The position numbers were made by a program, and so were the translations under genes. A DNA stretch of 64,000 nucleotides from Astropecten irregularis (lineage: Eukaryota > Echinodermata > Asteroidea > Paxillosida > Astropectinidae), in the NCBI GenBank assembly GCA_963971285.1, contig OZ020248.1:16864001-16928000 (forward strand), given 5' to 3'. Under the pieces are notes generated by a model. It searched no databases. It saw only the letters and a list, made by a program, of their open reading frames with translations, and was not told the DNA's origin. Positions 52,919 to 64,000 of this stretch are shown in pieces (positions within the stretch are counted from its first letter, which is position 1; every line of letters begins with the position of its first letter).

Positions 52919-53567
52919 TTCTTCGTTGTACCACAACAAGCATATTTTAGCGGGATTACTATTCCAAAGCCACCGTGTTTCTCGTCACATCAGGTATTAA
53001 AGAGTACAAAATAATCCACTAGCAACGACCACCTGATTGATACACAGATGAAACGACAGGTTCAATTTGCTACCTCCAATCTCCTGTACAGTATTTCCCC
53101 ACGTACTACACAGTACAGCTCGCTATTACCATGGAGCTATAAACCATCGCCTACGTCTCCACACCGTACGCCAGTGGCCATTATCCACGTTGTTGTCTCA
53201 TGCATGCTACGCGATGTGATCTTGACTTGACCGTGGCTGTATGTGGGAGCCAGATTGTGTACGTTACAAGGTGGCGCTATTTTAGTCCACGATCTTTTTC
53301 AGTTGAGGTGATCCTTTATTTTCCTTTTCTTATTAAGTAGATCATAACAAAGGAATTTATTGTCAAACTGTAGAACATTTTTTCGGGTTCCAATTCCTGG
53401 AGTAACACCATTTTGGCCCATATTTTGGCCTGTGCTGCATAAAAAAACATAAATAGGTAGAGTCCCTTGGCTCTAGAATTAAAATAGGCAGAAAACACCT
53501 CGCGCGCCCTCTATTATGCATTGGCGCGTTGATCTAAATTTCGAATTCACACGTGTTGATAATTGTT

Positions 53568-53694
53568 GGTGCATTCGTTTAGCTCCCCCGGGTCGACACC
53601 AGAAAACCTCGCCCCCATTCTCTCGCTTGTTTTGTGCAGTAAAACACGACCATTTCCAGAAAGAGCTGACCCGTGTAAGCTAAACGAATGCACC
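53568..53694. repeat. Short element with 17-bp inverted ends
   Basis: GGTGCATTCGTTTAGCT and its exact inverse AGCTAAACGAATGCACC bound 127 bp. Confidence 0.75.
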
Positions 53695-55171
53695 CTGTAT
53701 AAGCTTGCATGGGATTCATTTTGCTACCGGCATTTTGTATCCTAATCATTGAAAATAATGAAGGGCTTGAGCAACATGGCGAAGAAGTTATAGCCATTCC
53801 GGTTTTCAGCTTCGTAGTGTCTATGTTTTTACAATCTTCCCTCCAAGTTCGTTTTGGGGCCCAGCGTAAATAGGTCTATAGCCCCAACTTCTTGAATACA
53901 ATAGGCCCTACCTCTTCCCCTGTCAGTCAACAGGCAATGACATTCAGTAAAAGTTGGTTCGTCTGTCAGCATCATTGTTTGATTTCAAGTTTTCCTGCTG
54001 AGGTATTATCCGATCAGCTCAGGCGCGGACGGGTGCTTGGGGTTCCCCCTCCCCTGCTCTCGAGTCTCGACCATCATTGGGGGGGGGGGGGTGTTTTTGT
54101 TTAATTGGGCTTTTTCTTTTAGTTAGACAAACATGACAGGAAATTAGCTTTCTCAACTCAAAATTCAAGCTTTTTTCCGGCTCCCCTGCGAAAAACAATG
54201 GATCTGCCCCGATTGTTGTCGTGATTAAACAGGAAAATGAGTGGAGTACTATAGGCTCTTCGACGTTAAGATGTGAAACTAGGCGATGGTTATTCCACAA
54301 GTCTTACGGCAAAGGAATAAAAATACACAGACACGTGACAAATTATATCATGCGGCGGTAACGGAATAGGTTGCCCGCCTGCATAACTATGAGCGTCTGG
54401 CTGCGTCTGGAGACCAGTGAGGTCAAAATACGTCACGACATGATGCATGCACGGCACAACAAACGAAATTGGTCCAATATGCCCTAAATGCCGTGCATGC
54501 TGAGTTGTGTCTTTTAAAAGATCAAACAGATTTTCGGTCGTTGTTTTACTAATTTCTGGATAAATACACCATTTCAGGCGGAAACGGTAGGTTTCTACCA
54601 CCACCATCTTCATACCCTGTATTAAGTCATACGTAAATAGGTTTCTACCACCACCATCTTCAAGTTCATACCCTGTAAGTCATACGTAAATCTGTGAACA
54701 TTTCTGTTTTGGTTTCTTACCAAAGTATAATACTACCTTTAAAGATGATCGTACGGATTCCTACATAGCCTATATCCAGTGTATAGGCCTATTCCTTTTT
54801 CAATCACTAATGAATACAGGAATGTTCAAGAAAAAAAAAAAAAAAAAAAAAAGAACAGACAAACAAATTTCATGGGAGTATCTTGTTCGTGATCATACTT
54901 TGTTGTTTTTTTTGCAAAGAACTTACAGATTCATGGGCAAAAAATCAAGGAAGATACAGTAACAGTCATCTGTGATTATGTCAGTCCCATACGATGCCCA
55001 CCGTAAAAACAGTTTATAAGATCAAAAAGATTTTCGGTCGTTGTTTTACAAATTTCTGGATAAATACACCATTTCAGGCGGGAAAAAAATGGAACGGTAT
55101 GTTTCTATCAGCACCATCTTCATATCTATCTATGAACATGTCTGTTTGGTTTCTTATGATACTACCTTTAA

Positions 55172-55756
55172 GGCCACATAAAAAAAAAATTGTTTAGCGT
55201 CCACCTCTTCCAAATTTTCTAGGTAGGGAGGGAGGTTTTTATTTTTATTTTTTATTTTAAGGATAGAATGGCAACATGCCTGTGGAAGAAAAGATACATG
55301 GTATTCATGGTCAGAAAACATGTTAGGAAGATACTGAAGACCATAGAAGCTTTCAAGCTAGATATCTGACCATTGGAAATTTTAGTAGACTAGAGAAACC
55401 TAAGTATGTAGACTTGACTCAAGTCGGGTTACGGTAGTTCTAGTCATGCGCTCGGCTGAAATTCCTTCAGTCCGCCACATCGATGCAAATTTCCGGAACG
55501 TTGATTATCAAATGTCCCTTCCGCTTAAATTTGTACATTTTTCGCATGCTGCGGCTTCTACCCCAGGTGGCCTTCATGATGTTTAGTCCGAAAATTACGG
55601 TAGATATTAGCGCACACTGCTTTTACATACAAGAAATAATTGTTTCCCCCAATATTTATTTTTTTGAGACAAATAAAAAATAAAAAAAATAATACAGGTC
55701 GGGCTCATATCGGAGGTCGGGCGGGGACGCTAAACAAGTATTTTTTTTATGTGGCC
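55172..55756. mobile_element. PIF/Harbinger-like MITE
   Basis: The left end GGCCACATAAAAAAAA and an inverted right end finishing TTTTATGTGGCC have TTGTTTAGCGTCC and its inverse just inside. TAA is duplicated at 55169-55171 and 55757-55759. It has inserted at the end of a piggyBac-like MITE. Confidence 0.8.
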
Positions 55757-56002
55757 TAATGACGAATTACGCAATAACAGTGTCTGAAGTTTTTCGCAAA
55801 TATTCGAACACTCGTTGCTGGTTGGCGCTTGGCACCCATCTCGGCTGGATACTCTCACTCCGATAGAAAATGATAAATATCCTCCAAGGAAACATCATTT
55901 TGATTCAACATAATGATTGTCGATATTTTAGTCATAATGCGGTCTTTATACTCACGGTGAGCAAACCATAAGCTGACTGGCCGCCGTCAGCAGCCTGGTC
56001 GT

Positions 56003-56281
56003 CAGGCGCGGTTCTACGGGGGGGGGGGGGGGGCAAATTTTGTCTAGCCCCCCCCCCCCCCCCCCCCAAAAAAAAATGCAAGTGAAACAAACAAAATCTT
56101 GAAAATACTGGATTTTTTTTCAGTTATTTGGCGCCAATTACATAAAAAAAAACGCGTTGTGTGGCCTATAATGTGCATGTTTTTCGACCCCTAATAAGAC
56201 ATAGCAGAAGCGAGTGTTAGAAGAACCCAATTTATTGGCTCTTCTAGCCCCCCAAAAATGTTGGCTCTAGAACCGCGCCTG
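56003..56281. mobile_element. hAT-like MITE with G/C homopolymer runs
   Basis: CAGGCGCGGTTCTA and TAGAACCGCGCCTG are perfect inverted ends, flanked by the perfect 8-bp duplication CTGGTCGT (55995-56002 and 56282-56289). Long G and C runs lie inside the left part. Confidence 0.9.
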
Positions 56282-58778
56282 CTGGTCGTATGTGAAACTG
56301 AACTAGTGATAAATTCCAATTACAATGTAATTGGAATAATTACATCCGCAGTTAGTCACTCATACATGATGTTGGGTTTTGAAAATATGATTATGTATGG
56401 CCTATTTAAAAAAAAAAATTATCGCATTTTAGATCATTTAAAAATGATATTGCTATTTTTGCATGATTTTGTTGGTACTTCAGATATTTTTCTGTATTAA
56501 AGGTGCAGGCTCGTCGATGCTCGACGGACGAAATTCGTGCCACGAAAAGTCACCTTTGCCCTTGCGGTTGCCAGATCTTACAATCCCGGAGGGCGAGCGC
56601 CAGCTGGTCTAAAAATAACCCTGTACGCGCGTATACACTATGCGTGTGTACCAGTAGTATGCATTGTATTATATTGTACACGTACGATTGATATTGCTGG
56701 ACGACGCGATGATTATGAAGTGGACACATCCATGTATGTACATTGTACATAATGTACACAATTATGTACGTAAACTACGTTGTGGTATCTGCCCTCGAAT
56801 TGTTTGCGTTGTGGGATATTTCAGGGAGCAAGAAAAAATCACTCCGTTTGATAGATTTTAAAACAATTCATTAAATTTTCCATGCTGGCACGTCCACATC
56901 CCCGCAGTTTTTGTGAACAAAATCGATTCAAATTTACCGATTGAAATCAGACCTAAAAGTAACCAACCACCACCCAGTCGGTACAGCCATGGAGGCACGG
57001 TACAGCCACCGCCAAAGAGCAGCAGCAACATATGGACAATGACGAATTGCAGGAACAATATCCCAAAATATTCATTATAACCCGACTTGTAAGAAAATAA
57101 AATTCAGCATTGTGTAATTCCTTGCAGACCTATATTTTATGTGATATAGGGACTAATTTACCAAGTTTACCAAATTTATAAGATGAATTTCACTTTACTC
57201 GCATTATACGAGCCCCCACTATGATATTTAGGCCTACGTCGTTATGGTCATTTTTGTAGAAAGTGCGGGTTTATAATAATAGTATATTAGAAGATAACTG
57301 AATACAAGCTGATACACAGATACAGAGACTTGAAACTGAAAGTCACTTCTCATAAAATGAACTGTTTTTTTTTACTGATAGCATTGAATATACAGTTCAT
57401 GTACTGTAGTTGTACACATGTGGGTGTACATGTGGATGTACATGTAGGCCCTACGTGTACATGTGCACAGCACGCACGTTGTACATAATACACAAAACGA
57501 ATGTCACCTAGCGACTGTGGCGCTCTACGCGCACATTGATTGGCTGAGCGCTGTGCGTATCTAGGTAAACAGTCAACAGTATCTAGGTAAACAGTACGCG
57601 CAATGGTCCAATTAGAGAGATGAATTTGAAGGACGCGGGCCCTGTCATGTCCGCGAACTTGACGAAGTGATTTCACTATGCACACAATGTTTTGTTTACA
57701 AAGTATTCTTCAGCGGATTGATAGAAAGACGAGTCAAAGCTTGTTTCACTGTTACAATCATGTACATATATATGGTACAAATTCACGTACACCTCACATA
57801 ACCAGTTCAGCATGAATACGCGCCGTGACAAACGTAAGATTTTGAGAGATTTTTCCTTAGGCCTAAATTTCGTAAAATAAGATAGAAACAAACCTCAAAG
57901 ACGTTCTAGAAAACCTCATTTTTACCTAATTTCCTTACATTTCTTTGACATAATTGTCAACACAGTATATCGATAGTTGATACTTTTCCTATCCAAAAAT
58001 ACAAAAAAGCAAAAATCGATGTTGGAGTATTTTTTGCCGATTCGGCAACTTCAGACGCCGATTACGCGAAATCGACAAATGGGGGAATTCATTTCGCTCC
58101 ATTCACGGTGTCACTTGTCATTCAAAACCCTGTGCATTTCATAAACCCCAGTAAGTTCAAGACTTTGAGTTTTTGTGGAAAAACATCAGCATTAGTAAAA
58201 TAACAGTAATTTAATTATGTCAAACTCGCACATGTAACAGATTCCCCTAGCATATGGGGTTGGGTTAGGCTCTGCCTTCAGATCCGCGAAGGATTCCATG
58301 ATGGCAACTGTAAAAAAAATAATGCCTAATATTGTACTAGTCATTATTATACACTCCGAGTGCATGTACGCACTGCTACACGTGTGTCACATTAACAGGG
58401 GGTGTAACGAGCCTTCCTAGAACAGCATAACAACATCGATAAAGCTACAGAGGGCGCTATTGTAAAAGTTGCTCTATTTTTTGACGAGCCTGCGCCTTTA
58501 AATGATATTCAACATGGAAATATATATTGGGGCAATGATAATACACGCCATCCCCACCTCAAATGTTTTGGGGATATATCCCCCCCCCCACACCCCCGAT
58601 CTATGTTTGTTTGGTTTTTCACAACCCTGGGGCGGAAATCTGGACAACGACTCAGCAAAAATGTTTGCATTTAAACTGCATTAATCCCTAACCGGAAATT
58701 CCAGACAAATGAAACTTTATGCATTTACGGTAGTTGAAACAATGGAGAAACAGTGTGAGTCAGACTACGTTGCGGTAA

Positions 58779-59280
58779 GGGGCCGTCCATAAAGTACGTA
58801 CGCACGAAATGCCGACTTTTTTGACCCCCCTCCCCCTCTGTACGCATGGCGTACGCAGTGGTCCCAACCCCCCCTCCCCCCCTGTACGCATACGCATTCC
58901 ACATTAGGTTTTTCACTTCTCGTGGTCCCTTGCTTTAGCATCATTATTAATGTCACCGTAATCCGGGCCGTTGCCGTTATTGGGACGTCACTTTAAAATT
59001 CTGAAATGAATGACAAAAGTTTAAAAGGTTTTTATACATTTACAGATGGATTTTACTATTTTTTACCATGTTGAATAAAAAAAAAAGGAAAAACAAAACA
59101 ATCCCGGTGCTTTTTTCACGTTTTTTACCTCTCTTTTCGCGCGATAATGCTATGCAAATTTTTCGTTTGCGTACGGTACGCATTGGCCTTAACCCCCCCT
59201 CCCCCCTGTACGCATGGCGTACGCATCGGTAACAACCCCCCCTCCCCCCCTTCGTGCGTACGTACTTTATGGACGGCCCC
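58779..59280. mobile_element. PIF/Harbinger-like MITE with GGGGCCGTCCATAAAGTACG ends
   Basis: The ends are inverted over about 30 bp (through TACGTACGCACGAA). TAA is duplicated at 58776-58778 and 59281-59283. The interior is TACGCATGGCGTACGCA repeats and C-rich tracts. Confidence 0.87.
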
Positions 59281-59460
59281 TAATCCTTGGTCTATGGTGG
59301 CGATGGACCTATCACGATGGGGGGGGGGGGGGGAATACGATCATTGAATTATGTGTGTGTAGTGTGTACCACTGTTTGTGCACTTCCTGGACTCCACTCC
59401 TTATCATGTTATAATTGCACTGTATTTTGAATATAGGGTACCCGACTATAAAACATAAAC

Positions 59461-59574
59461 ATGGCGACGACGGAGAGACTGCTAGAAAGTGCAAGACCCA
59501 AAAGAAATTGTGTTAAAAATGCCGATAACTCTGTGATTATGCGGAAACAGGAAGCGAAAGAAAAGGAACGGAAG
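59461..59574 (+). CDS. SIRT7: SIRT7-like exon 1
   Basis: The 38 codons are MATTERLLESARPKRNCVKN and then ADNSVIMRKQEAKEKERK, with donor AAG/GTGGGA at phase 0. Reading past the donor gives unrelated text and a stop near 59667. The next exon begins VKEILAKPAK, which extends the same basic helix. Confidence 0.8.
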
Positions 59575-62500
59575 GTGGGAAAACGTAGGACAATTGTTAA
59601 GTTCGGGACCCCCTGTGTTTTTATCACATGCCGAAACGACCGGGATGCGTGCCTACATACTACATAGGGCCTAGTAATTACGTTCCGTTGCACATGACAT
59701 GGTGGTGCCGTGCAGTAAAGTAGAACGGGCCTAGTATATGAATGATAAAAACACAGCCACTGGAGGGGCCCCAACTACAATCGCCAAACTTAGAGCAGTG
59801 TTTCGGGGTTAGTGTGCTTTAGTCCACAAGGATTATTTTCACACATGTTTTCTACTGTAAATTAACTCGCCTAAATATGTTGACCAGTTGTGATGTCATC
59901 TTCAATAGCAAGAGCAAGGTTTAATTTGTGGAAAGGGCAGGGCTTTGAGTTTGAGGGAAATTTTGGGGGGTCTGGGAAAGAATTCCAACTGATGACCATA
60001 ATTTCTGCACAACTCTATGGAACCAACAGAAGGCGTTTTGAGCAAAATGGCTGCCGCTGTATTGGAAGTGTACAATTTGTAGGTAAAAAAACTCTGTAAA
60101 ACTCATTTTTCAGATATCCTGAGATTGAAGTTCATCATAATTTGTATCCAATAAGTTAACTCTTGGAGGATATAATCCTTTTTCCGTAATGGTCATCAGT
60201 GGAATTTTTTCCGGGGTTTGAATATATCCTTGTGGCCTTAAGAACAGTAACCCCAGTGTTTCATTCGACGATCGATGAACAGAATTGAAACTGATGCAAT
60301 GGGCAATGAATTCTGGGTGCCAGTCAACTCGGTCCGCAACCAACTCGGTCCGAGTCAACTCGGTCCGTGACCAACTCGGTCCGAGACCAACTCGGTCCGA
60401 GGCCAACTCGGTCCGTGGCCAACTCGGTCCGTGGCCAACTCGGTCTGAGGCCAACTCGGTCCGTGACCAACTCGGTCCATAACCAACTCTGTCCGTGACC
60501 AACTCGGTCCCTATGGGAAAACGTACACAAACAAGAATCCAGTTTGCAGCAGCAGTGTACAACATGTAGGCTACTGGAATTAATGTTTTTTAATGTCATC
60601 ATAACATATATGTTTTGCTTGTGGCTGAAACCGTGAAGAAATAAATTATGTCTTATTATGTTGATACCATATTGATAAAATGGCACAATACAATTTTAAT
60701 TAAAATATCAATTAAATTATACACGAAGTCAAAATGCCTTATGAAAACGTGATAAAATTAATAAATCAATTAATGAATAATAATGATGATTGTTTTGTGT
60801 TTTTGTTTTTTATTTTTTAGCTTTGTTTTAATTAATCTGTGTATATACATATTACATATATAAGATTTATCATTGCCAGGTGTTTGGGAAGGCACGTCTT
60901 TTGATGACAGGTTTTTTTTTTTTTTTTTTTTTTACTTTTTGTCATCCCTGGGCAGCACCTGCCAATGTATTTTTTTATTCTTATAATGTTTTTAAGATAT
61001 AAATGAATGAATAAATAAATAAATAAGCCTAAATAAATAGTTAAATTCACGCAATTTGTGAGACTACGTACTCGTTTTGCTGCAACAAAACTAGCAGACG
61101 TTTTTGCGTGCATTTTCCCATAGGGACCGAGTTGGTCACGGACCGAGTTGGTTACGGACCGAGTTGGCCTCGGACCGAGTTGGTTACGGACCGAGTTGGT
61201 CATGGACCGAGTTGGTTACGGACCAAATTGGTCACGGACCGAGTTGGTCACGGACCGAGTTGGTTACGGACCGAGTTGGTCACGGACCGAGTTGACTCGG
61301 ACCGAGTTGGTTACGGACCGAGTTGACCTGAAACCTGAATTCTACCTACACAACATATCGTCACAATGCCAATGGCTGTGTGAAGGGTTAATTTACAGTG
61401 TTATTGCTTTATGTATGAAAACAAACAAAATCCCGAATAGAAACAACATCACATAGGCCCCCAGAACCAGTTACTGGAGCCCGTATAGATAAATACTGTA
61501 AACTACTTGGACTTTGAGTTTAGTTCAGGGCCCAATTTCATGGAATCTGTTAAAGCCTAGAGACCCAGTAAATAAAGGGGGAGGTGGGGGGGGGCATTAA
61601 CTGGGGTGCTGAACTCCCTTTTTTTGGGGGGGGGGGGGGAGGGGTCAACGGTTGGGCTAGCATCCCAGAGAATCCCACAGAGTTCAACATTTTATACTTC
61701 ACAGTATTTGTGCCAAAACATGTCCCCAAATGACAACAAAGACATCACAAATTGGCTTGAAAATCACTCCATCTTTTCTCAGAATGTGAGGGATGAAATG
61801 CAGCATATTTATTTGTGCTCATGATCATTCCGTGTGATGAAAATCGATGTTTTCCAACGAAAAACCAGACGACACAAGATGGTTCTCCGTCACAGTCACG
61901 TGACTTCATGCTTGTTTCTAATTGCCTGAGAGCCACACCAAGATGGCGGACGCTCTGAAATGACTCAAAATGTTCGAAAAAATCTGGCAAAACTACAGCA
62001 CTCATTTTCCTCCACGCATTGTTATTTTATAAATACACTGTTTTAGGAGAAATAAAAACAATGAATTCCTTTATCCAACTTACCAATTTCAGCGAGCCTG
62101 AGCGAGGTTAAGCTATACTTCCTAGTATCCAGTGCAATGCTCTGCACTCATACAAATAGTATTTGATCTCTACTTTAGTAGACTCTCTGCAGTCTACATA
62201 TATATTCAGTGTCTAAATTAATGCTCCATGTTACAATTATGTACCTCAATTCCAATCTGTGATATAAATTTGTGTGAGTGAACATGCGGTGCAAGCGCTG
62301 CGTGTTCAACTTGATCCAAGTCTATCGGCATTTCCCACGCACGAAATGCCTACACATCGTACATGTTCACAATTACGTATCTGGCTGACATAGCGCACTA
62401 CGAATTTTGTGATTGGCTAGTCAATCTCACTCAGCTCATCTTACAATGAAGGAAACCAAAATGGCGGTTCACGTTGCAGTGAAACGCTGTCGCGAACATG

Positions 62501-63163
62501 ACATTTTTGCCCATGATGATAAGGATATTTCCCAATGGAAACATGACTATTACTGATGAAAAATAATGAATCCAGACACATGTACAGCCACATGTGTACA
62601 ATCCAAACAGAGCTAATGAGTGAGGGTTGGTAAATGACTAAATTTCATTGTTTAATGAGCAGTGATTTATTTCATTCAAATTTGAAGGATTATTACCGGT
62701 ACATGCCCCAACTTGGCGAAATGGCCCATATAACAGGTATTGTTTGTTTATTCATCGGGGTGTTTTTTTGTTTGTTTGTTTGTTTGTTTGTTTTGACCAG
62801 GTCAAGGAAATTCTCGCCAAACCAGCTAAGTCTAGGAATAAAGAGGACAAGAAAATGTTGCAAGAGTACAGAGAGATTGCTCGAGAGATAGAGCGCCGTG
62901 CCCGGCTTAAAGAGATGGTTAAGAAGAAGATACAGGAGGTAATTGGTTGGATTGAATCATGTGATACATGCAGCATTCTGTTTGAAATGTGTCGTGTCCC
63001 ATTTGACTGATAATGACAAGGTTTTTGAATGTAAATTACTCTGATATTGTACACACAGATTGAAGATGATAGTGATGTCTTGGAGGCAAAGATAGATGAC
63101 CTTGTATCAGCCATCAAATGTGCCAAACATGTGGTGGTGTATACTGGGGCAGGAATTAGCACA
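59461..63163 (+). CDS. SIRT7: SIRT7-like NAD-dependent deacylase, exons 1-3, 3' part outside window
   Basis: SIRT7 is a nuclear/nucleolar class IV sirtuin that removes acyl groups from lysines using NAD. Three exons (59461-59574, 62801-62938 and 63059-63163) are all phase 0 with GT/AG borders and join to 119 residues. The start ATG lies in a good context (AACATGGC). Exons 1-2 encode the basic N-terminus (MRKQEAKEKERK, then EYREIAREIERRARLKEMVK). Exon 3 encodes LEAKIDDLVSAIKCAKHVVV and YTGAGIST, the start of the Rossmann NAD-binding fold. The basic, Arg/Lys/Glu-rich extension before the GAGIS motif and the K(R)-x-LV-A-(I/V)-x-x-AK pattern fit SIRT7 rather than SIRT6. The catalytic His and zinc site lie beyond 64000. 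Confidence 0.88.
59575..62800 (+). other. SIRT7-like intron 1
   Basis: It contains the minisatellite-ended element (60323-61327), G-rich runs near 61580-61645 and, just before exon 2, a (TTTG)n microsatellite. ATGGCGG-type words at 61942 and 62470 resemble YY1 sites and may be relics of, or real, alternative promoters. No exon was recognised. Confidence 0.55.
60323..61327. mobile_element. Element with minisatellite inverted ends
   Basis: The left end (60323-60512) is a tandem array of CAACTCGGTCCG(T/A)(G/A)-type units of about 12-18 bp. The right end (61123-61327) is the same array inverted (GGACCGAGTTGGT). The inner borders are also inverted (GGTCCCTATGGGAAAA and TTTTCCCATAGGGACC). The TDRVGxGPSW-like open frames across it are repeat artefacts. 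Confidence 0.85.
62801..62938 (+). CDS. SIRT7: SIRT7-like exon 2
   Basis: The 46 codons lie between acceptor TTTTGACCAG (after a TTTG microsatellite) and donor GAG/GTAATT. They encode VKEILAKPAKSRNKEDKKML and a basic helix ending MVKKKIQE. This is the N-terminal extension of SIRT7. Confidence 0.9.
63059..63163 (+). CDS. SIRT7: SIRT7-like exon 3
   Basis: The 35 codons lie between acceptor ACACACAG and donor GTAAGT, phase 0. They contain the sirtuin GAGIST motif. The downstream exons, expected to begin with A(A/S)xIPDYRG, are outside the window. Confidence 0.93.
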
Positions 63164-63266
63164 GTAAGTCTTAATGTAACATTTTGTATTTTTCTGTTAT
63201 GTTTTTGATTGGTCCCAATTGCTGCTTCATACATTAGTATTGTGATCTATTGAATTTGTGTTAAAG

Positions 63267-63482
63267 CAGGCCTTGCACTAACCATTTTTTTCCTGGCTAG
63301 CCCACCGGGCAGATTACTTCAGATTTTTCTAGTCCATTTAAATTTCTACTAGTCCATACATATGTTTGCATGAAGATTCTTTTTTTTACTAGCCCACTGG
63401 GCAACCAAGGAAATGAGTCTAGCTAGCCCAGAGTGGTTTTTGCTAGACATTGTACTCCCGGCTAGTACTATTTCGAGCCCTG
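63267..63482. mobile_element. hAT-like MITE in SIRT7 intron 3
   Basis: It starts CAGGCCTTGCACTA and ends TATTTCGAGCCCTG. GTTAAAG stands on both sides (63260-63266 and 63483-63489). Internal GCTAGCCCA words recur in both orientations. Confidence 0.72.
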
Positions 63483-63662
63483 GTTAAAGGTATAATACAA
63501 TATACATTGTAAAATAGCACTCATTCTTTGTCTGATCAAATATGGACATGAAATAATAATCCTGTGAAAATTTGACCTCAATCGGACATCTGAGTCACAA
63601 GAAAATAACGAAAAACCAACTCAATTTTTCTTATAAAACATAAAGAATGGTTTTGATCTTAC

Positions 63663-63757
63663 CTAGTTGCGATGATCGTAACCCTAGGTCTGTCATGGGG
63701 ACTGAGACCTAAGGTCCCAGTCCATTTCAGACCTAGGGTTACGATCATCGCAACTAG
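63663..63757. repeat. Perfect-arm fold-back element with target duplication
   Basis: Two perfect 30-nt arms (CTAGTTGCGATGATCGTAAC... at 63663-63692 and its inverse at 63728-63757) surround 35 nt. The direct repeat ATCTTAC flanks it (63656-63662 and 63758-63764). It lies inside a piggyBac-like MITE fragment ending near 63945. Confidence 0.87.
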
Positions 63758-64000
63758 ATCTTACCCTGAGATCAAAACTGTTTTTGGTCATTGATTGACA
63801 AATTTCTGGATAAATACACCATTTCCGAAATATTTTAACATTATGTTTCTACCAGCACTATCGCCATACCCTGAAAGTTATACATAAATCTGTGAACATT
63901 TCTGTTTGGGTATGTTTACCAATCCTGTACTGTATCGTTAAGGTTTTTTAAGCAATATCCAGTAGCTGCTACTGTAGACAGGACAAACTCTTGAGTCAAT

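Larger units (their letters stand above)
44529..52867 (-). other. RGS gene intron 1
   Basis: This 8.3-kb intron has transposons at 47203-47351, 47828-48334, 49731-50171, 50611-50830 (SINE) and 52232-52557, and many TACATGTA words. No exon was recognised. Confidence 0.6.
52919..59460. other. Intergenic region between divergent RGS and SIRT7 genes
   Basis: It must contain both promoters. Recognised contents are piggyBac-like MITE fragments (54508-54741 and 54890-55168) and transposons at 53568-53694, 55172-55756, 56003-56281 and 58779-59280. No coding exon was recognised in the rest. Confidence 0.55.

Noticed and set aside
53571-53690. A conserved exon between the two host genes
   Set aside because: The conservation-like signal is the 17-bp inverted ends of a small element.
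60110-60686. Open frames reading TDRVGxGPSW-type repeats
   Set aside because: They arise from the CAACTCGGTCCG minisatellite in several frames and both strands at once, so they are not genes.
61104-61456. Open frames in the right minisatellite array
   Set aside because: Same cause as the left array.
61745-62005. 86-aa minus-strand frame starting at a YY1-like ATGGCGG-rich region
   Set aside because: No family was recognised and no splice signals support it; it may be transposon-derived.

Overview
This is animal nuclear DNA carrying one complete giant transposon. The host sequence is AT-rich, intron-rich, full of short inverted-repeat transposons, and rich in TACATGTA and AGGCCTA words. With the two host genes this suggests a marine invertebrate, most likely an echinoderm or hemichordate-like deuterostome. 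That taxonomic guess is weak and is inference.

Host genes. On the minus strand, eight exons between 52918 and 701 encode the N-terminal part of an R7-family RGS protein (RGS9/RGS11-like: DEP, DHEX and the start of GGL). All splice phases agree, and the RGS domain lies beyond position 1. Divergent to it, on the plus strand from 59461, are the first three exons of a SIRT7-like sirtuin, up to the NAD-binding motif. The gene leaves the window at 64000.

The main object. Positions 12216-29060 hold an apparently intact Polinton/Maverick (adintovirus-like) element of 16.8 kb inside the RGS intron between exons 4 and 5. It has 117/118-bp terminal inverted repeats and a CCAGT (or TCCAGT) target duplication. 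Its 15 genes show no internal stops. They are protein-primed-type DNA polymerase B, integrase, a 140-aa membrane protein, major capsid protein, packaging ATPase, several small Polinton-type virion or membrane proteins, a putative minor capsid protein, a TFIIB-like transcription factor and a possible ssDNA-binding protein. No adenovirus-type cysteine protease gene was found.

How the element may work (inference). Most genes have the same short AT-rich motif (TTATATATTAAAA-like) directly before the start codon, once even inside an upstream coding region. Both terminal repeats carry a version of it, facing the polymerase gene at one end and the ssDNA-binding candidate at the other. Several gene 3' ends and convergent junctions carry stem-loops. 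With the encoded TFIIB-like protein, this looks like a self-contained, virus-like transcription system. Polymerase and the ssDNA-binding candidate would replicate the element, integrase would insert it, and capsid proteins and ATPase would package it.

Host non-coding DNA. Introns and the intergenic space hold many non-autonomous DNA transposons with visible ends and target duplications: hAT-like (8-bp), PIF/Harbinger-like (TAA) and piggyBac-like (TTAA). They also hold fold-back palindromes, a tRNA-derived SINE, a broken L1/Tx1-type LINE, a 129-bp tandem array and an element whose inverted ends are minisatellite arrays.
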